A stretch of 13,477 bases of DNA from Brevundimonas sp. UBA5936. Its GTDB lineage: Bacteria; Pseudomonadota; Alphaproteobacteria; Caulobacterales; Caulobacteraceae. Every line of letters begins with the position of its first letter. Position 1 is the first letter of the stretch. Made by a program: the position numbers and the translations under genes. This document shows, in pieces, positions 5,980 to 13,477 of the stretch. The stretch spans positions 1-13,477 of the forward strand of contig DJDA01000127.1 in the NCBI GenBank assembly GCA_002430835.1. Reading direction: 5' to 3'. The notes beneath the pieces were generated by a model. It was not told the DNA's origin, did no database searches, and was given only the letters and a program-made list of their open reading frames with translations.

Positions 5980-6963
5980 TTGCGGCACGACAAGGCGGCC
6001 CTGGTCATCGATCTGGCGCGGGGCATGGCGGCCAGCGCCGAGGGGCTGACGCTGAACGAGATGGCGGCCCAGTTGAACGTCGGGCGCCGCACGGCCGAGC
6101 GGATGCGCGACGCCGTGCTGATGCTGTTCCCGCAGGTCGAGGAGGTGTCGGATCCGCCGACCAAGCGCTGGCGCATCCGGGGCGGGCTGTCGGCCTTTGA
6201 ACAGGCGCCGACGGCGACCGAGATGCTGGAGCTGACCAAGGCGGCGGCGGCCCTGCGCGCGGCGGGCGAACCGGCGCGGGCGGCGGCGCTGGAAAGCCTT
6301 GAGCGCAAGGTGAAGGCGGCGATGCGTTCGACCACATTGAACCGTATGGCGCCCGATCTGGAGGCCCTGGTCCGGGCCGAGACCATCGCCGTCCAGGCTG
6401 GGCCGCGCCCCAGCGCCGATGAGACGGTGCTGGCCGAGATTCGCGGGGCGGTGCTGGCCGAGCGGCCGCTGAACTTCATCTACGCCCGGCCCGGCGCCGA
6501 GGCGCGCACACGCACCATGACGCCGTGCGGCCTGATGTTCGGGCGGGCCAACTATCTGGTGGCCGCCGACCGCGAGAGCGGGCGCATCCAGACCTTCCGT
6601 CTGGACCGGATGAGCGCGGTCGAGGCGGGCGAAGGGACGGCCCGCCCGCCCGCCGATTTCGATCTGGGGGCCTTCGCCAGCCAGTCCTTCGGCATCTATC
6701 AGGACGAGATCGAGGAGGTCGCCGTCCGTATCACGCCCGAGGGCGCGGATGAGGCGCGCGGCTGGCGCTGGCACCCGACCCAGACGATCGAGGATCAGGC
6801 CGACGGATCAGTCGTGGTGCGGTTCCGCGCCTCGGGCATGCGCGAACTGGCCTGGCACCTGTTCACCTGGGGCGAGCGGGCGACCATCCTGGGGCCCGAG
6901 CGGCTGAAGGCGGTGATGGCCGAGGAGCTTGCTGCGGCGGGCCGCGCCCTCGAACGGGCGTAA
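5980..6963 (+). CDS. WYL-domain helix-turn-helix transcriptional regulator
   Basis: The 327-residue product has a DeoR-like winged HTH at about 3-68 (RHDKAALVIDLARGMAASAE, then LTLNEMAAQLNVGRRTAERMRD as helix-turn-helix). A WYL domain follows at about 150-216, with PCGLMFGRANYLVAADRESG and FRLDRMSAV, then a C-terminal WCX extension (about 245-322). The signature triad reads NYL instead of WYL. WYL domains sense ligands, often nucleic acids or nucleotides, and these proteins control nearby genes, DNA-damage responses or defence loci. No defence genes adjoin here. TTG 5980 is preferred because of its Shine-Dalgarno and because homologues, as I recall them, begin at RHDKA. The ATG at 5920 would add 20 unconvincing residues. 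It probably regulates itself and the divergent 79-residue gene. Confidence 0.9.
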   Translation: MRHDKAALVIDLARGMAASAEGLTLNEMAAQLNVGRRTAERMRDAVLMLFPQVEEVSDPPTKRWRIRGGLSAFEQAPTATEMLELTKAAAALRAAGEPARAAALESLERKVKAAMRSTTLNRMAPDLEALVRAETIAVQAGPRPSADETVLAEIRGAVLAERPLNFIYARPGAEARTRTMTPCGLMFGRANYLVAADRESGRIQTFRLDRMSAVEAGEGTARPPADFDLGAFASQSFGIYQDEIEEVAVRITPEGADEARGWRWHPTQTIEDQADGSVVVRFRASGMRELAWHLFTWGERATILGPERLKAVMAEELAAAGRALERA

Positions 6964-7017
6964 AGCTGAGCAAAGCGTAAGATGACGGGCGGCGAATGGA
7001 AGCGTTAGCTTATCCCC

Positions 7018-7143
7018 TCCGCCGTCATCCTCGGGCTTGACCCGAGGATCCATAAACACGCCGGTTCGCGTCTGGGCGCGACGGTTGAACGTCTTGCCGT
7101 CGAGGGTCTGGATCCTCGGGTCAAGCCCGAGGATGACGGCGGA
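7018..7143. repeat. 126-bp inverted-repeat element made of two hairpins (REP pair or MITE-like)
   Basis: The outer arms, 7018-7052 and 7109-7143, are 35-base perfect inverted copies. Each contains its own hairpin, ATCCTCGGG-CTTGA-CCCGAGGAT (7027-7049) and its mirror, giving stem-loops of 9 bp with 5-base loops. The 56-base centre (7053-7108) shows no coding potential. The element fills most of the gap between the WYL regulator and the peptidase gene. From memory, this CCTCGGG-CTTGA-CCCGAGG core is a dispersed palindrome in many alphaproteobacterial genomes. The paired, inverted arrangement resembles enterobacterial BIMEs or a small non-autonomous transposable element. It may also end transcription in both directions. 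Confidence 0.85.
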
Positions 7144-7165
7144 CTATACAGAACGGGAGCCGTGC

Positions 7166-8602
7166 GTGCGTCTGAAAGTCCTGTCCACGGCGGCCGTCGC
7201 GGCCGCCATCCTGCTGACCGCCTGCGCCGCGAGCCCTGCGCCCGGCCCCTGGAACGTCGAGGCGGCGCCGCAGGTGACGGTGACGCGCGAGGATGGGCGG
7301 TTGTCCGTCGACTATGTCTTCAATCGCGACGCCGTGGTCTGGGCCTTCATGGACTCGGCGCTGATTTCGGAGGTGCGCGAGCCGTGGCGGCCGCGTCAGT
7401 GGACGGTCGAGACGCCCGGCGTGGTGATGGAGCGACGCGGCCACTACGACATCATCCGCAGCATGGACGGCGGCCCGGTGCCGCGCCATGTCCGTTTCAG
7501 CGTGACGCCCAAGGCGGTCGAACTGGAGGCGGAATACAAGACCCTGGTCTTTTCGGACGGGGCGGTGGCCCTGCCGACGCGGCAGATGGACGTCTTCGCC
7601 CTCGGCTCGCCCGAGGCGGCGGAGGCGATGCCGGCGGATCTCAACGGCGTCAATCTGGACGGCGGGGCGTCGCGCGTGACTTGGCGCGACCTGGACGGGC
7701 CGGTGCTGTTCAACGGCGAGCGCCACGCGGAACTGACAACGACGGGCGAGCGGTCCTATGTCCTGCTGGGACAGGCCCGGGTGACGCCGGGCGAGGGGCT
7801 GACCACGGTCATGGACCCCAATCTGCCGCCCTGGATCGGCGAGAAGATCCGCGACTTCGCCCCGCGCGTGGGCCAGTTCTACCTGCAACGCCTGGGACGG
7901 CCCGGCTCGGGCGGCGACAATCCGGTGGTCATGGTGTCGTGGAACGGCCCGACCGAGCGGATGACCAGCATGGGCGGCAGCGTCCTGCCCGGCCTGATCG
8001 TCATGTCGTTCGAGGGGACCGGCGTGACCCGGCCGACGGCGGAGATGGAGCGGGTGTCCCGCTGGTTCATCGGCCATGAGAGCGCCCACTTCTGGCTGGG
8101 CCAGACCGTGAGGTACGAATTCGCCCGCGACGCCTGGATCACTGAGGGTGGGGCCGATCTGATGGCGGTGCGGGCGCTGAAGGCGCTGGACCCGGCCTAT
8201 GACGACCGCAAGGCCCTGCAGGAAGAGGTCGACGACTGCGTGACCCTGAGCCAGGGACGCGGCGTGGCCGAGGCGGGCGAGCGCGGCGAGCACCGCGCCT
8301 ATTACGCCTGCGGCGCGGTCTTCGCCATGACGGCTGAGGGGGCGCAGAAGCGGCGCGACGGCGGCGATTGGTTCGGCTTCCTGCGGCCTCTGCTGGACGC
8401 CAACCGCCGGGACGGGGTGTTGAGCCGCGCCGAATGGCTGAACGCCCTGACGCGCGTTTCGGGCGATCCGACGCTGGCGGCCGACATCGGGCGGATGCTG
8501 GATCAGGGCGCGGCCGATCCGTCCGCCGAGATCGCCGGCCTGTTCCGCCGCGCGGGCGTGCCGCACCGGGTCGAGGGCGGTCGCGTCATTCTGATGAACT
8601 GA
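7166..8602 (+). CDS. M1-like zinc metallopeptidase lipoprotein
   Basis: The 478-residue product is exported. It has a short basic start (RLK), a hydrophobic core and the lipobox LTAC with Cys20. The zinc site is HESAH (304-308), with a third ligand Glu327 in AWITEGGADL exactly 18 residues after the second histidine. That is the HExxH-X18-E spacing of M1 aminopeptidase-type gluzincins. The classical GAMEN exopeptidase motif is not seen; the preceding strand reads MTSMGGSVLPG. The N-terminal part (25-230) is beta-rich and the C-terminus after the site is helical. The substrate is unknown. Start GTG 7166 has GGGA (7155-7158) upstream and begins the signal peptide; the open frame from 7037 runs through the repeat element and is rejected. 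It probably has its own transcript, because the repeat separates it from the WYL gene. Confidence 0.85.
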   Translation: MRLKVLSTAAVAAAILLTACAASPAPGPWNVEAAPQVTVTREDGRLSVDYVFNRDAVVWAFMDSALISEVREPWRPRQWTVETPGVVMERRGHYDIIRSMDGGPVPRHVRFSVTPKAVELEAEYKTLVFSDGAVALPTRQMDVFALGSPEAAEAMPADLNGVNLDGGASRVTWRDLDGPVLFNGERHAELTTTGERSYVLLGQARVTPGEGLTTVMDPNLPPWIGEKIRDFAPRVGQFYLQRLGRPGSGGDNPVVMVSWNGPTERMTSMGGSVLPGLIVMSFEGTGVTRPTAEMERVSRWFIGHESAHFWLGQTVRYEFARDAWITEGGADLMAVRALKALDPAYDDRKALQEEVDDCVTLSQGRGVAEAGERGEHRAYYACGAVFAMTAEGAQKRRDGGDWFGFLRPLLDANRRDGVLSRAEWLNALTRVSGDPTLAADIGRMLDQGAADPSAEIAGLFRRAGVPHRVEGGRVILMN

Positions 8603-8611
8603 TCGGGCGAA

Positions 8612-8625
8612 TTGATCCTGCTCAA
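8612..8625 (+). promoter_or_regulatory. FixK/FNR-like box upstream of the universal stress protein gene
   Basis: TTGATCCTGCTCAA matches the FNR/FixK consensus TTGAT-N4-ATCAA at nine of ten positions. Its centre is 63 bases before the start codon. If it acted at the usual -41.5 position, transcription would begin near 8660, leaving a leader of about 22 bases, which is plausible. Usp genes are common targets of oxygen-responsive Crp/Fnr regulators. The match is seen; the function is inferred. Confidence 0.5.
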
Positions 8626-8681
8626 GGCGCGGAACGGCGTTTGGCGCGTTGATGGGGCGTATCCTGAAACAGGAGGCCGCC

Positions 8682-9515
8682 ATGCCCTGGACCAGTCTGA
8701 TCGTCTATGTCGACGATGAAGCCGACAACCCCGCCCGCCTGACCGAAGCCTGCGCCTTGGCCAGCGCGCATGGGGCGCGGCTGATCGGGGTGTCGGGCTG
8801 CGCGCCCGAGACGCCGGTGGCCGACGCCTATGGGGCGGGCATACTGCTGGGCGAGGTGATGGCGGCCCAGCAGGCGCGCAACGAAACCACGCTGAAGTCG
8901 GCCGAGCAGCGGTTCCGCGGCGCGATTGAGGCGGCGGGCGTCGAGGGCGAGTGGCGCGGCGACGTCGGCGATCCGACGGGCCTGACGCTGGGCTGCCTGC
9001 GGGCGGCGGACGCGGCTCTGGTCGGGCGCGACGCGGGCGGGGCCAGCGCCTGGCGCGCGCCGCACCCGGCGGACCTGGCCATGCGCGCGGGACGGCCGGT
9101 GGTGGTGCTGCCACCCAACCCGATACGTTCGATGGTGGATGCGCCGGTGCTGCTGGCCTGGACCGACACGCGCGAGAGCCGCCTGGCGGCGCAGGCCGCC
9201 CTGCCCCTGTTGAAACGCGCCGACGGGGTGCGTGTGGTCGAGCTGTGCGACCCGGACGATACGGACGGCGCCCGCTTGCGGACGCAGGATGTCGCGCGCT
9301 GGCTGGCAGGGCACGGCGTCGCCGCCGAGCCGGACGCTCGCGCCCACGACGACCGCACGCACGGCCGTCGCCTGATCGGCTGCGCCGATGAGATGGGGGC
9401 GGGGCTCATGGTCTCCGGCGCTTGGGGGCATGCGCGGATGCGGCAATGGATCTTCGGCGGGGTGACGCAGACCTTGCTGAACGAAGCGCCCGTGGCGCTG
9501 ATGCTGGCGCACTGA
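8682..9515 (+). CDS. Universal stress protein, tandem UspA-fold
   Basis: The 277-residue cytoplasmic protein is a fusion of two Usp-like halves. The first (1-145) starts TSLIVYVDDE and ends GRPVVVLPPNP. The second (152-277) starts APVLLAWTDTRESR and ends with the family's C-terminal signature GAWGHARMRQWIFGGVTQTLL. The ATP-binding motif G-2x-G-9x-G-(S/T) is present as G246/G249/G259, but the last position is Gly260 rather than Ser or Thr, so nucleotide binding may be weak. Usp proteins help cells survive starvation, oxygen limitation and other stress. ATG 8682 is secured by a perfect AGGAGG (8671-8676), 5 bases upstream; ATG 8649 is less likely. A FixK/FNR-like box lies 57 bases upstream. It converges on the ScfR-type regulator gene. 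Confidence 0.92.
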   Translation: MPWTSLIVYVDDEADNPARLTEACALASAHGARLIGVSGCAPETPVADAYGAGILLGEVMAAQQARNETTLKSAEQRFRGAIEAAGVEGEWRGDVGDPTGLTLGCLRAADAALVGRDAGGASAWRAPHPADLAMRAGRPVVVLPPNPIRSMVDAPVLLAWTDTRESRLAAQAALPLLKRADGVRVVELCDPDDTDGARLRTQDVARWLAGHGVAAEPDARAHDDRTHGRRLIGCADEMGAGLMVSGAWGHARMRQWIFGGVTQTLLNEAPVALMLAH

Positions 9516-9518
9516 CTT

Positions 9519-9544
9519 TCCTTCTCCCCTTTGTAGGAGAAGGA
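9519..9544. terminator. Hairpin between convergent genes
   Basis: TCCTTCTCC (9519-9527) pairs with GGAGAAGGA (9536-9544), a perfect 9-bp stem around 8 bases. It fills the 33-base gap between the Usp stop (9515) and the regulator stop (9549), so it could terminate both. There is no T-run on either side, so confidence is moderate. Confidence 0.45.
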
Positions 9545-9548
9545 GAAA

Positions 9549-10979
9549 TTAGGCGAACGGGTAGGGGCTGACCGACTTGGACCAGTCGTCAACCGTTAGG
9601 GCGCGGCCGACCGGCGGGGCGGCGCGTTCGGCGCAGGGGTGGCGCTCGCACAGGCGGCAGGCGGGGCCGATGGGGGTGACCTCGGGTTTCTGCAGGTCCA
9701 GGCCGCGCGCATAGATCAGGCGGTGGGCGTGTTTCAGTTCGCAGCCGAGGCCGATGGCGAGGTCATGCCCCTCGGTGAAGGCGTCCTGACCCTGGCGGTC
9801 GACGGTGCGGGCCAGGGTGAACCAGCGGCCGCCGTCGGGAGTCTCAATGATCTGGGTGACGATGCGGCCCGGCGTGCGGAAGGCCGAGTGCAGCCGCCAG
9901 CGCGGACAGGCGCCGCCGAAGCGCGAGAAGGGAAAGGCTCCGGAGGCGTAACGCTTGGACACATTGCCCGCCTGATCCACCCGCATCAGGAAGAAGGGCA
10001 CGCCGCGCGCCGTCTGCCGCGACAGGGTGGTCAGCCGGTGGGCGGCCTGCTCGAAGCCGACGCCGAAGCGGGCCTGGAGCCGGGCCAAGTCGTAGCCGGT
10101 TTCCTCGGCCGTGCGCTGGAAGGCGGCGTAGGGCATCAGCACGGCGGCGGCCAGGGTGTTGGCCAGCGAGGCCTTCAGCAGGTTGCGCGTCGGGGCGTCG
10201 GGGGCGTTCGCTGCGTCTGTCAGGGTCTGAAGTTCGGCGCCGTGCTCCATCAGGGCCAGTTGGTTGGCGACGGCGAAGGCGCGCGACGACGGGCCGAGCG
10301 CATCGGACAGCAGCAGCCGCCCCCGGTGTGGGTCAAAGCGGCGGGTCCACTCGACCATGACCTCGGCGGGCAGGGTGCGGACCGTCAGGCCGTGGCGGGC
10401 GAACAGGCGCGCGCGAGTCAGGGCCTCGAAGCCTTCGTCGGGGGCGGGGGCTTCGGCGCGCAGGGCGTCGTGCAGGGCCTCGCCCAGGGCGTCGAGATCG
10501 GGGAAGTGGTTGTGGCGGGACTGGACGTATTCGCGCACCCATTCAGACGGGCTGTCGGTCGGGGCGGCGCCGCCGCCCGCCTCGACCTCAGCGCGGTCGC
10601 GCACGCGGCGGTCGGTGAAGGCGCGATAGAGGCGCAGCACGGCGTCGGCGGCGGCGGGCTGATCCTCGGCCAGTTGCATGATCTCGTGGCGGGGCACGGC
10701 CAGCCCCTGAAGCAGGGGGTCGGCGAAGACTTCGGCCAGTTCCGCCTCTGACGCCGGGCCGCCGGACTGGCCCAGATTGCGCAGGTCGACGTCATAGGTC
10801 TCGGCCAGCCGCAGCAGCAGCTGGGCCGAGACCGGCCGCTGGTTGCGCTCGATATGGTTCAGATAGGACGGCGAGACGCCCAGATCCGCCGCCATCGCCG
10901 TCTGTGACAGATCAAGGTCGCGCCGCAGCCGCTTGAGGCGGCCGCCCAGAAACAGCTTGCGATCAACGGCGGCGTTCAT
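9549..10979 (-). CDS. ScfR/RamB-type XRE transcriptional regulator of short-chain acyl metabolism
   Basis: The 476-residue product has the three-part layout of short-chain fatty acyl-CoA responsive regulators (RamB, PccR). It has an XRE helix-turn-helix at about 14-66 (LSQTAMAADLGVSPSYLNHI). A degenerate ImmA/IrrE-like domain lies around 190-300; the HExxH position reads AVANQLALME, so peptidase activity is lost, as in the family. A C-terminal DUF2083 domain (about 320-470) carries Cys441, Cys444 and Cys449 in CRLCERHPCAERA. Relatives sense acetyl-, propionyl- or similar CoA thioesters and control glyoxylate-shunt or propionate genes. Being divergent from aceA, it probably controls aceA and itself. 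ATG 10979 has no clear Shine-Dalgarno, and a palindrome lies only 11 bases upstream, so the mRNA may be leaderless or nearly so. Confidence 0.92.
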   Translation of the reverse strand: MNAAVDRKLFLGGRLKRLRRDLDLSQTAMAADLGVSPSYLNHIERNQRPVSAQLLLRLAETYDVDLRNLGQSGGPASEAELAEVFADPLLQGLAVPRHEIMQLAEDQPAAADAVLRLYRAFTDRRVRDRAEVEAGGGAAPTDSPSEWVREYVQSRHNHFPDLDALGEALHDALRAEAPAPDEGFEALTRARLFARHGLTVRTLPAEVMVEWTRRFDPHRGRLLLSDALGPSSRAFAVANQLALMEHGAELQTLTDAANAPDAPTRNLLKASLANTLAAAVLMPYAAFQRTAEETGYDLARLQARFGVGFEQAAHRLTTLSRQTARGVPFFLMRVDQAGNVSKRYASGAFPFSRFGGACPRWRLHSAFRTPGRIVTQIIETPDGGRWFTLARTVDRQGQDAFTEGHDLAIGLGCELKHAHRLIYARGLDLQKPEVTPIGPACRLCERHPCAERAAPPVGRALTVDDWSKSVSPYPFA

Positions 10980-10990
10980 GGCGCGATCAT

Positions 10991-11071
10991 GTCACATCAT
11001 GACTTTCTGACAAGTGTCATGATGTGACTGTTTGACTTGAATAATGCGGCCGTCGCTGTGTCAATCGTGAC
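10991..11071. promoter_or_regulatory. Operator/promoter region with three GTCA-N4/5-TGAC palindromes between the ScfR-type gene and aceA
   Basis: GTCACATCATGAC (10991-11003) and its exact inverted copy GTCATGATGTGAC (11016-11028) are separated by 12 bases, centre to centre 25 bp. Each arm is itself an imperfect palindrome GTCA-N5-TGAC. A third, looser copy GTCA-ATCG-TGAC lies at 11060-11071. An additional TGACA-AG-TGTCA (11008-11019) bridges the first two. A TTGACT (11032-11037) and AATAAT (11040-11045) nearby could be parts of the aceA promoter, but no well-spaced pair is certain. The first site abuts the regulator start codon, which would allow autoregulation. Confidence 0.75.
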
Positions 11072-11148
11072 GACGGCGTGTTCAGGTCTTCGGGACGGCG
11101 GCCCATTCTTCCTTCTTGGGGCCGCGCCTTATCGAGACCGAGACGAAC

Positions 11149-12426
11149 ATGACGACCTTCGCCGATCTGGTTCCTTCGCCCGCCGGCCGTTTCGACGGCA
11201 TTGAGCGCCCTTATTCGCCGGAAGACGTCCTGCGTCTGCGCGGCTCGGTGCCGGTCACCCATACGCTGGCCGAGCGCGGCGCCAACCGCCTGTGGGAGCT
11301 GCTGCACAGCGAGCCCTATATCAACGCCCTGGGCGCCGTGACCGGCAATCAGGCGATGCAGATGGTCCGCGCGGGCCTGAAGGCGATCTATCTGTCGGGC
11401 TGGCAGGTCGCGGCCGACGCCAATACGGCCAGCGCCATGTATCCGGACCAGTCGCTGTATCCGGCCAACGCCGCGCCGGAACTGTGCCGCCGCATCAACC
11501 GCACCCTGCAGCGCGCCGATCAGATCGAGCACGCCGAGGGCGGCGCCAAGCGCGACTGGTTCGCCCCCATCGTCGCCGACGCCGAGGCCGGTTTCGGCGG
11601 ACCGCTGAACAGCTTCGAGATCATGAAGGCCTTCATCGAGGCGGGCGCCGCGGGCGTCCACTTCGAGGACCAGCTGGCGTCCGAGAAGAAGTGCGGCCAC
11701 CTGGGCGGCAAGGTGCTGATCCCGACCCAGGCGCATGAGCGCAACCTGATCGCGGCGCGCCTTGCGGCCGACGTCTGCGGCACGCCGACCCTGACGGTGG
11801 CGCGCACCGACGCCGAGTCGGCCCAGTTGATCACCTCGGACATCGACGAGAGGGACCACCCCTTCATCGACCGCGAGAACCGTACGCCCGAGGGCTTCTA
11901 TCGTCTGAAGCCGGGCACGGGTCTGGATCACTGCATCGCACGCGGCCTGTCCTATGCGAAATACGCTGACCTGCTGTGGTGGGAGACGTCACACCCCGAT
12001 CTGGACGACGCCAAGAAGTTCGCCGAGGCGGTCCAGAAGGAGCATCCGGGCAAGCTGATGGCCTACAACTGCTCGCCCTCGTTCAACTGGGAAGCCAAGC
12101 TGGACAAGGACACCATCGCCAAGTTCCAGCGCGAGCTGGGGGCCATGGGCTACAAGTTCCAGTTCGTGACGCTGGCAGGCTTCCACAGCCTGAACAACGG
12201 CATGTTTGAGCTGGCCTCGGGCTACCGCGATCGCGGTATGGCGGCCTATTCGGAGCTGCAACAGCGCGAGTTCGCCAACGAGGCGATCGGCTACACCGCC
12301 ACGCGCCACCAGCGCGAGGTCGGCACCGGCTATTTCGACGATGTCGCCACGGTCATCTCCTCGGGCCAGTCCTCGACGACGGCCCTGAAAGACTCGACCG
12401 AAACCGCCCAGTTCCACGCCGCCTGA
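11149..12426 (+). CDS. aceA: Isocitrate lyase
   Basis: The 425-residue cytoplasmic enzyme cleaves isocitrate to glyoxylate and succinate, the first step of the glyoxylate shunt, allowing growth on acetate and fatty acids. The active-site loop KKCGH is at 180-184, with catalytic Cys182. Asp144 and Glu146 in VADAEAGFGG bind Mg2+. AYNCSPSFNW and TLAGFHSLN are the expected substrate-binding blocks. The length matches E. coli AceA (434). ATG 11149 is chosen because the conserved N-terminus starts there; an upstream TTG at 11116 is in frame but unlikely. The Shine-Dalgarno is weak (GAGAC). The ScfR-type regulator is divergent, and a small gene follows after 29 bases. Malate synthase is not in the window. 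Confidence 0.97.
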   Translation: MTTFADLVPSPAGRFDGIERPYSPEDVLRLRGSVPVTHTLAERGANRLWELLHSEPYINALGAVTGNQAMQMVRAGLKAIYLSGWQVAADANTASAMYPDQSLYPANAAPELCRRINRTLQRADQIEHAEGGAKRDWFAPIVADAEAGFGGPLNSFEIMKAFIEAGAAGVHFEDQLASEKKCGHLGGKVLIPTQAHERNLIAARLAADVCGTPTLTVARTDAESAQLITSDIDERDHPFIDRENRTPEGFYRLKPGTGLDHCIARGLSYAKYADLLWWETSHPDLDDAKKFAEAVQKEHPGKLMAYNCSPSFNWEAKLDKDTIAKFQRELGAMGYKFQFVTLAGFHSLNNGMFELASGYRDRGMAAYSELQQREFANEAIGYTATRHQREVGTGYFDDVATVISSGQSSTTALKDSTETAQFHAA

Positions 12427-12455
12427 GTTCCACGCCTCACAGGAAAGGAAATGAC

Positions 12456-12665
12456 ATGGAGCCCATGACCCGTCCGCAAGCCATCATCGACTTCTGCCTG
12501 GCGCCGCTGGCGCTGGACGGAGCGAGCGAGGCCGAGCGCGAGGTGCGCCGCCGTCTGGAGCACGTGCTCAAGACCTTCGAGGCCAAGGCGGTCCGTCCGC
12601 TGAGCGTGGATTTCTCGACCATGCCCAGCCAGGTCATCAACGAGGCGGCGCACGGCTACGAGTGA
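12456..12665 (+). CDS. Small protein of unknown function downstream of aceA (69 residues)
   Basis: The product is 69 residues and soluble in character: MEPMTRPQAIIDF, a hydrophobic patch CLAPLAL, then a strongly charged probable helix at about 22-46 (ASEAEREVRRRLEHVLKTFE) and a tail ending INEAAHGYE. I recognise no family. It is likely real. It has a strong AGGAAAGGAA (12441-12450) placed 5 bases before ATG 12456, codon use like its neighbours, and a position 29 bases after aceA in the same direction. Co-transcription with aceA suggests a link to the glyoxylate shunt or its control, but no function can be read. ATG 12465 is an alternative start. Confidence 0.8.
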   Translation: MEPMTRPQAIIDFCLAPLALDGASEAEREVRRRLEHVLKTFEAKAVRPLSVDFSTMPSQVINEAAHGYE

Positions 12666-12693
12666 GCCGCGTCGGCATTGAAAGAAGGAGACC

Positions 12694-13477
<784 letters not shown>

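Noticed and set aside
5887..6774. Long N-terminal extension of the 79-residue minus-strand gene
   Set aside because: It would be antisense to the WYL regulator and is Arg/Gly/His-rich; AGGAGA before ATG 5886 fixes the short form.
5980..6963. WYL regulator as a marker of a defence island
   Set aside because: No nuclease, methylase, toxin-antitoxin, helicase or retron-like gene adjoins it, so a defence role is not supported.
7037..7165. Upstream start for the metallopeptidase
   Set aside because: It would translate the repeat element and bury the lipoprotein signal peptide 43 residues inside; GTG 7166 has a Shine-Dalgarno.
8629..8655. Possible EcfG promoter before the Usp gene (GGAAC followed by CGTT)
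   Set aside because: The spacings to the two nearby CGTT copies are 2 and 11 bases, far from the required 16-17.
7121..8683. 520-codon minus-strand open frame opposite the metallopeptidase gene
   Set aside because: Same reason: low-complexity basic antisense frame, while the plus-strand frame has a lipobox and a complete zinc site.
9639..10751. 370-codon plus-strand open frame opposite the ScfR-type regulator
   Set aside because: Gly/Gln-rich shadow with no motif; the opposite strand encodes a full three-domain regulator.

Overview
This is a chromosomal window from a high-GC alphaproteobacterium. The best fit is Caulobacterales, probably Brevundimonas or a close relative. That placement rests on the strong G/C third-position bias, the protein character (WYL regulator, DUF1801, fused Usp, HdeD), alphaproteobacterial-type EcfG and FixK-like promoter motifs, and the ScfR-type regulator divergent from isocitrate lyase. 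It is from memory, not from a search. Fourteen complete protein genes and two genes cut by the window edges are supported. No rRNA, tRNA, CRISPR, prophage or insertion sequence was found.

Layout. 1-723: 3' end of pntB (proton-translocating transhydrogenase). 796-1993: two adjacent unknown lipoprotein genes. 1942-2553 (-): a secreted unknown protein whose 3' end overlaps the second lipoprotein gene. 2710-5003 (+): a DUF985-type cupin, a DUF1801 protein and an exported imidazolonepropionase-like amidohydrolase. 4981-5556 (-): an HdeD-family membrane protein with its own EcfG-type stress promoter, preceded by a 79-residue unknown gene (5647-5886). Divergent from that is a WYL-domain regulator (5980-6963), most likely starting at TTG. 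7018-7143: a 126-bp two-hairpin inverted-repeat element. 7166-8602: an M1-like metallopeptidase lipoprotein. 8682-9515: a fused tandem universal stress protein with a FixK/FNR-like box upstream. 9549-10979 (-): an ScfR/RamB-type regulator divergent from aceA (11149-12426), with three related palindromes between them. aceA is followed by a 69-residue unknown gene. 12694-13477 (-): C-terminal part of a hybrid histidine kinase running off the right edge.

How the parts work together. The clearest functional unit is the glyoxylate-shunt locus: regulator, palindromic operator region, aceA and a small companion gene. Stress and redox themes recur: transhydrogenase, HdeD under a GGAAC-N17-CGTT promoter, and Usp behind a TTGAT-N4-CTCAA box. 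The rest looks like ordinary chromosomal housekeeping and envelope genes. I see no multi-gene defence or biosynthetic system. The most original signals are regulatory (the repeated GTCA-N4/5-TGAC palindromes and the 126-bp repeat element), plus several uncharacterised small or exported proteins.

Quality note. The last roughly 130 bases show G-homopolymers and degraded conserved kinase motifs, as expected at a contig end. The sequence there should not be taken literally.
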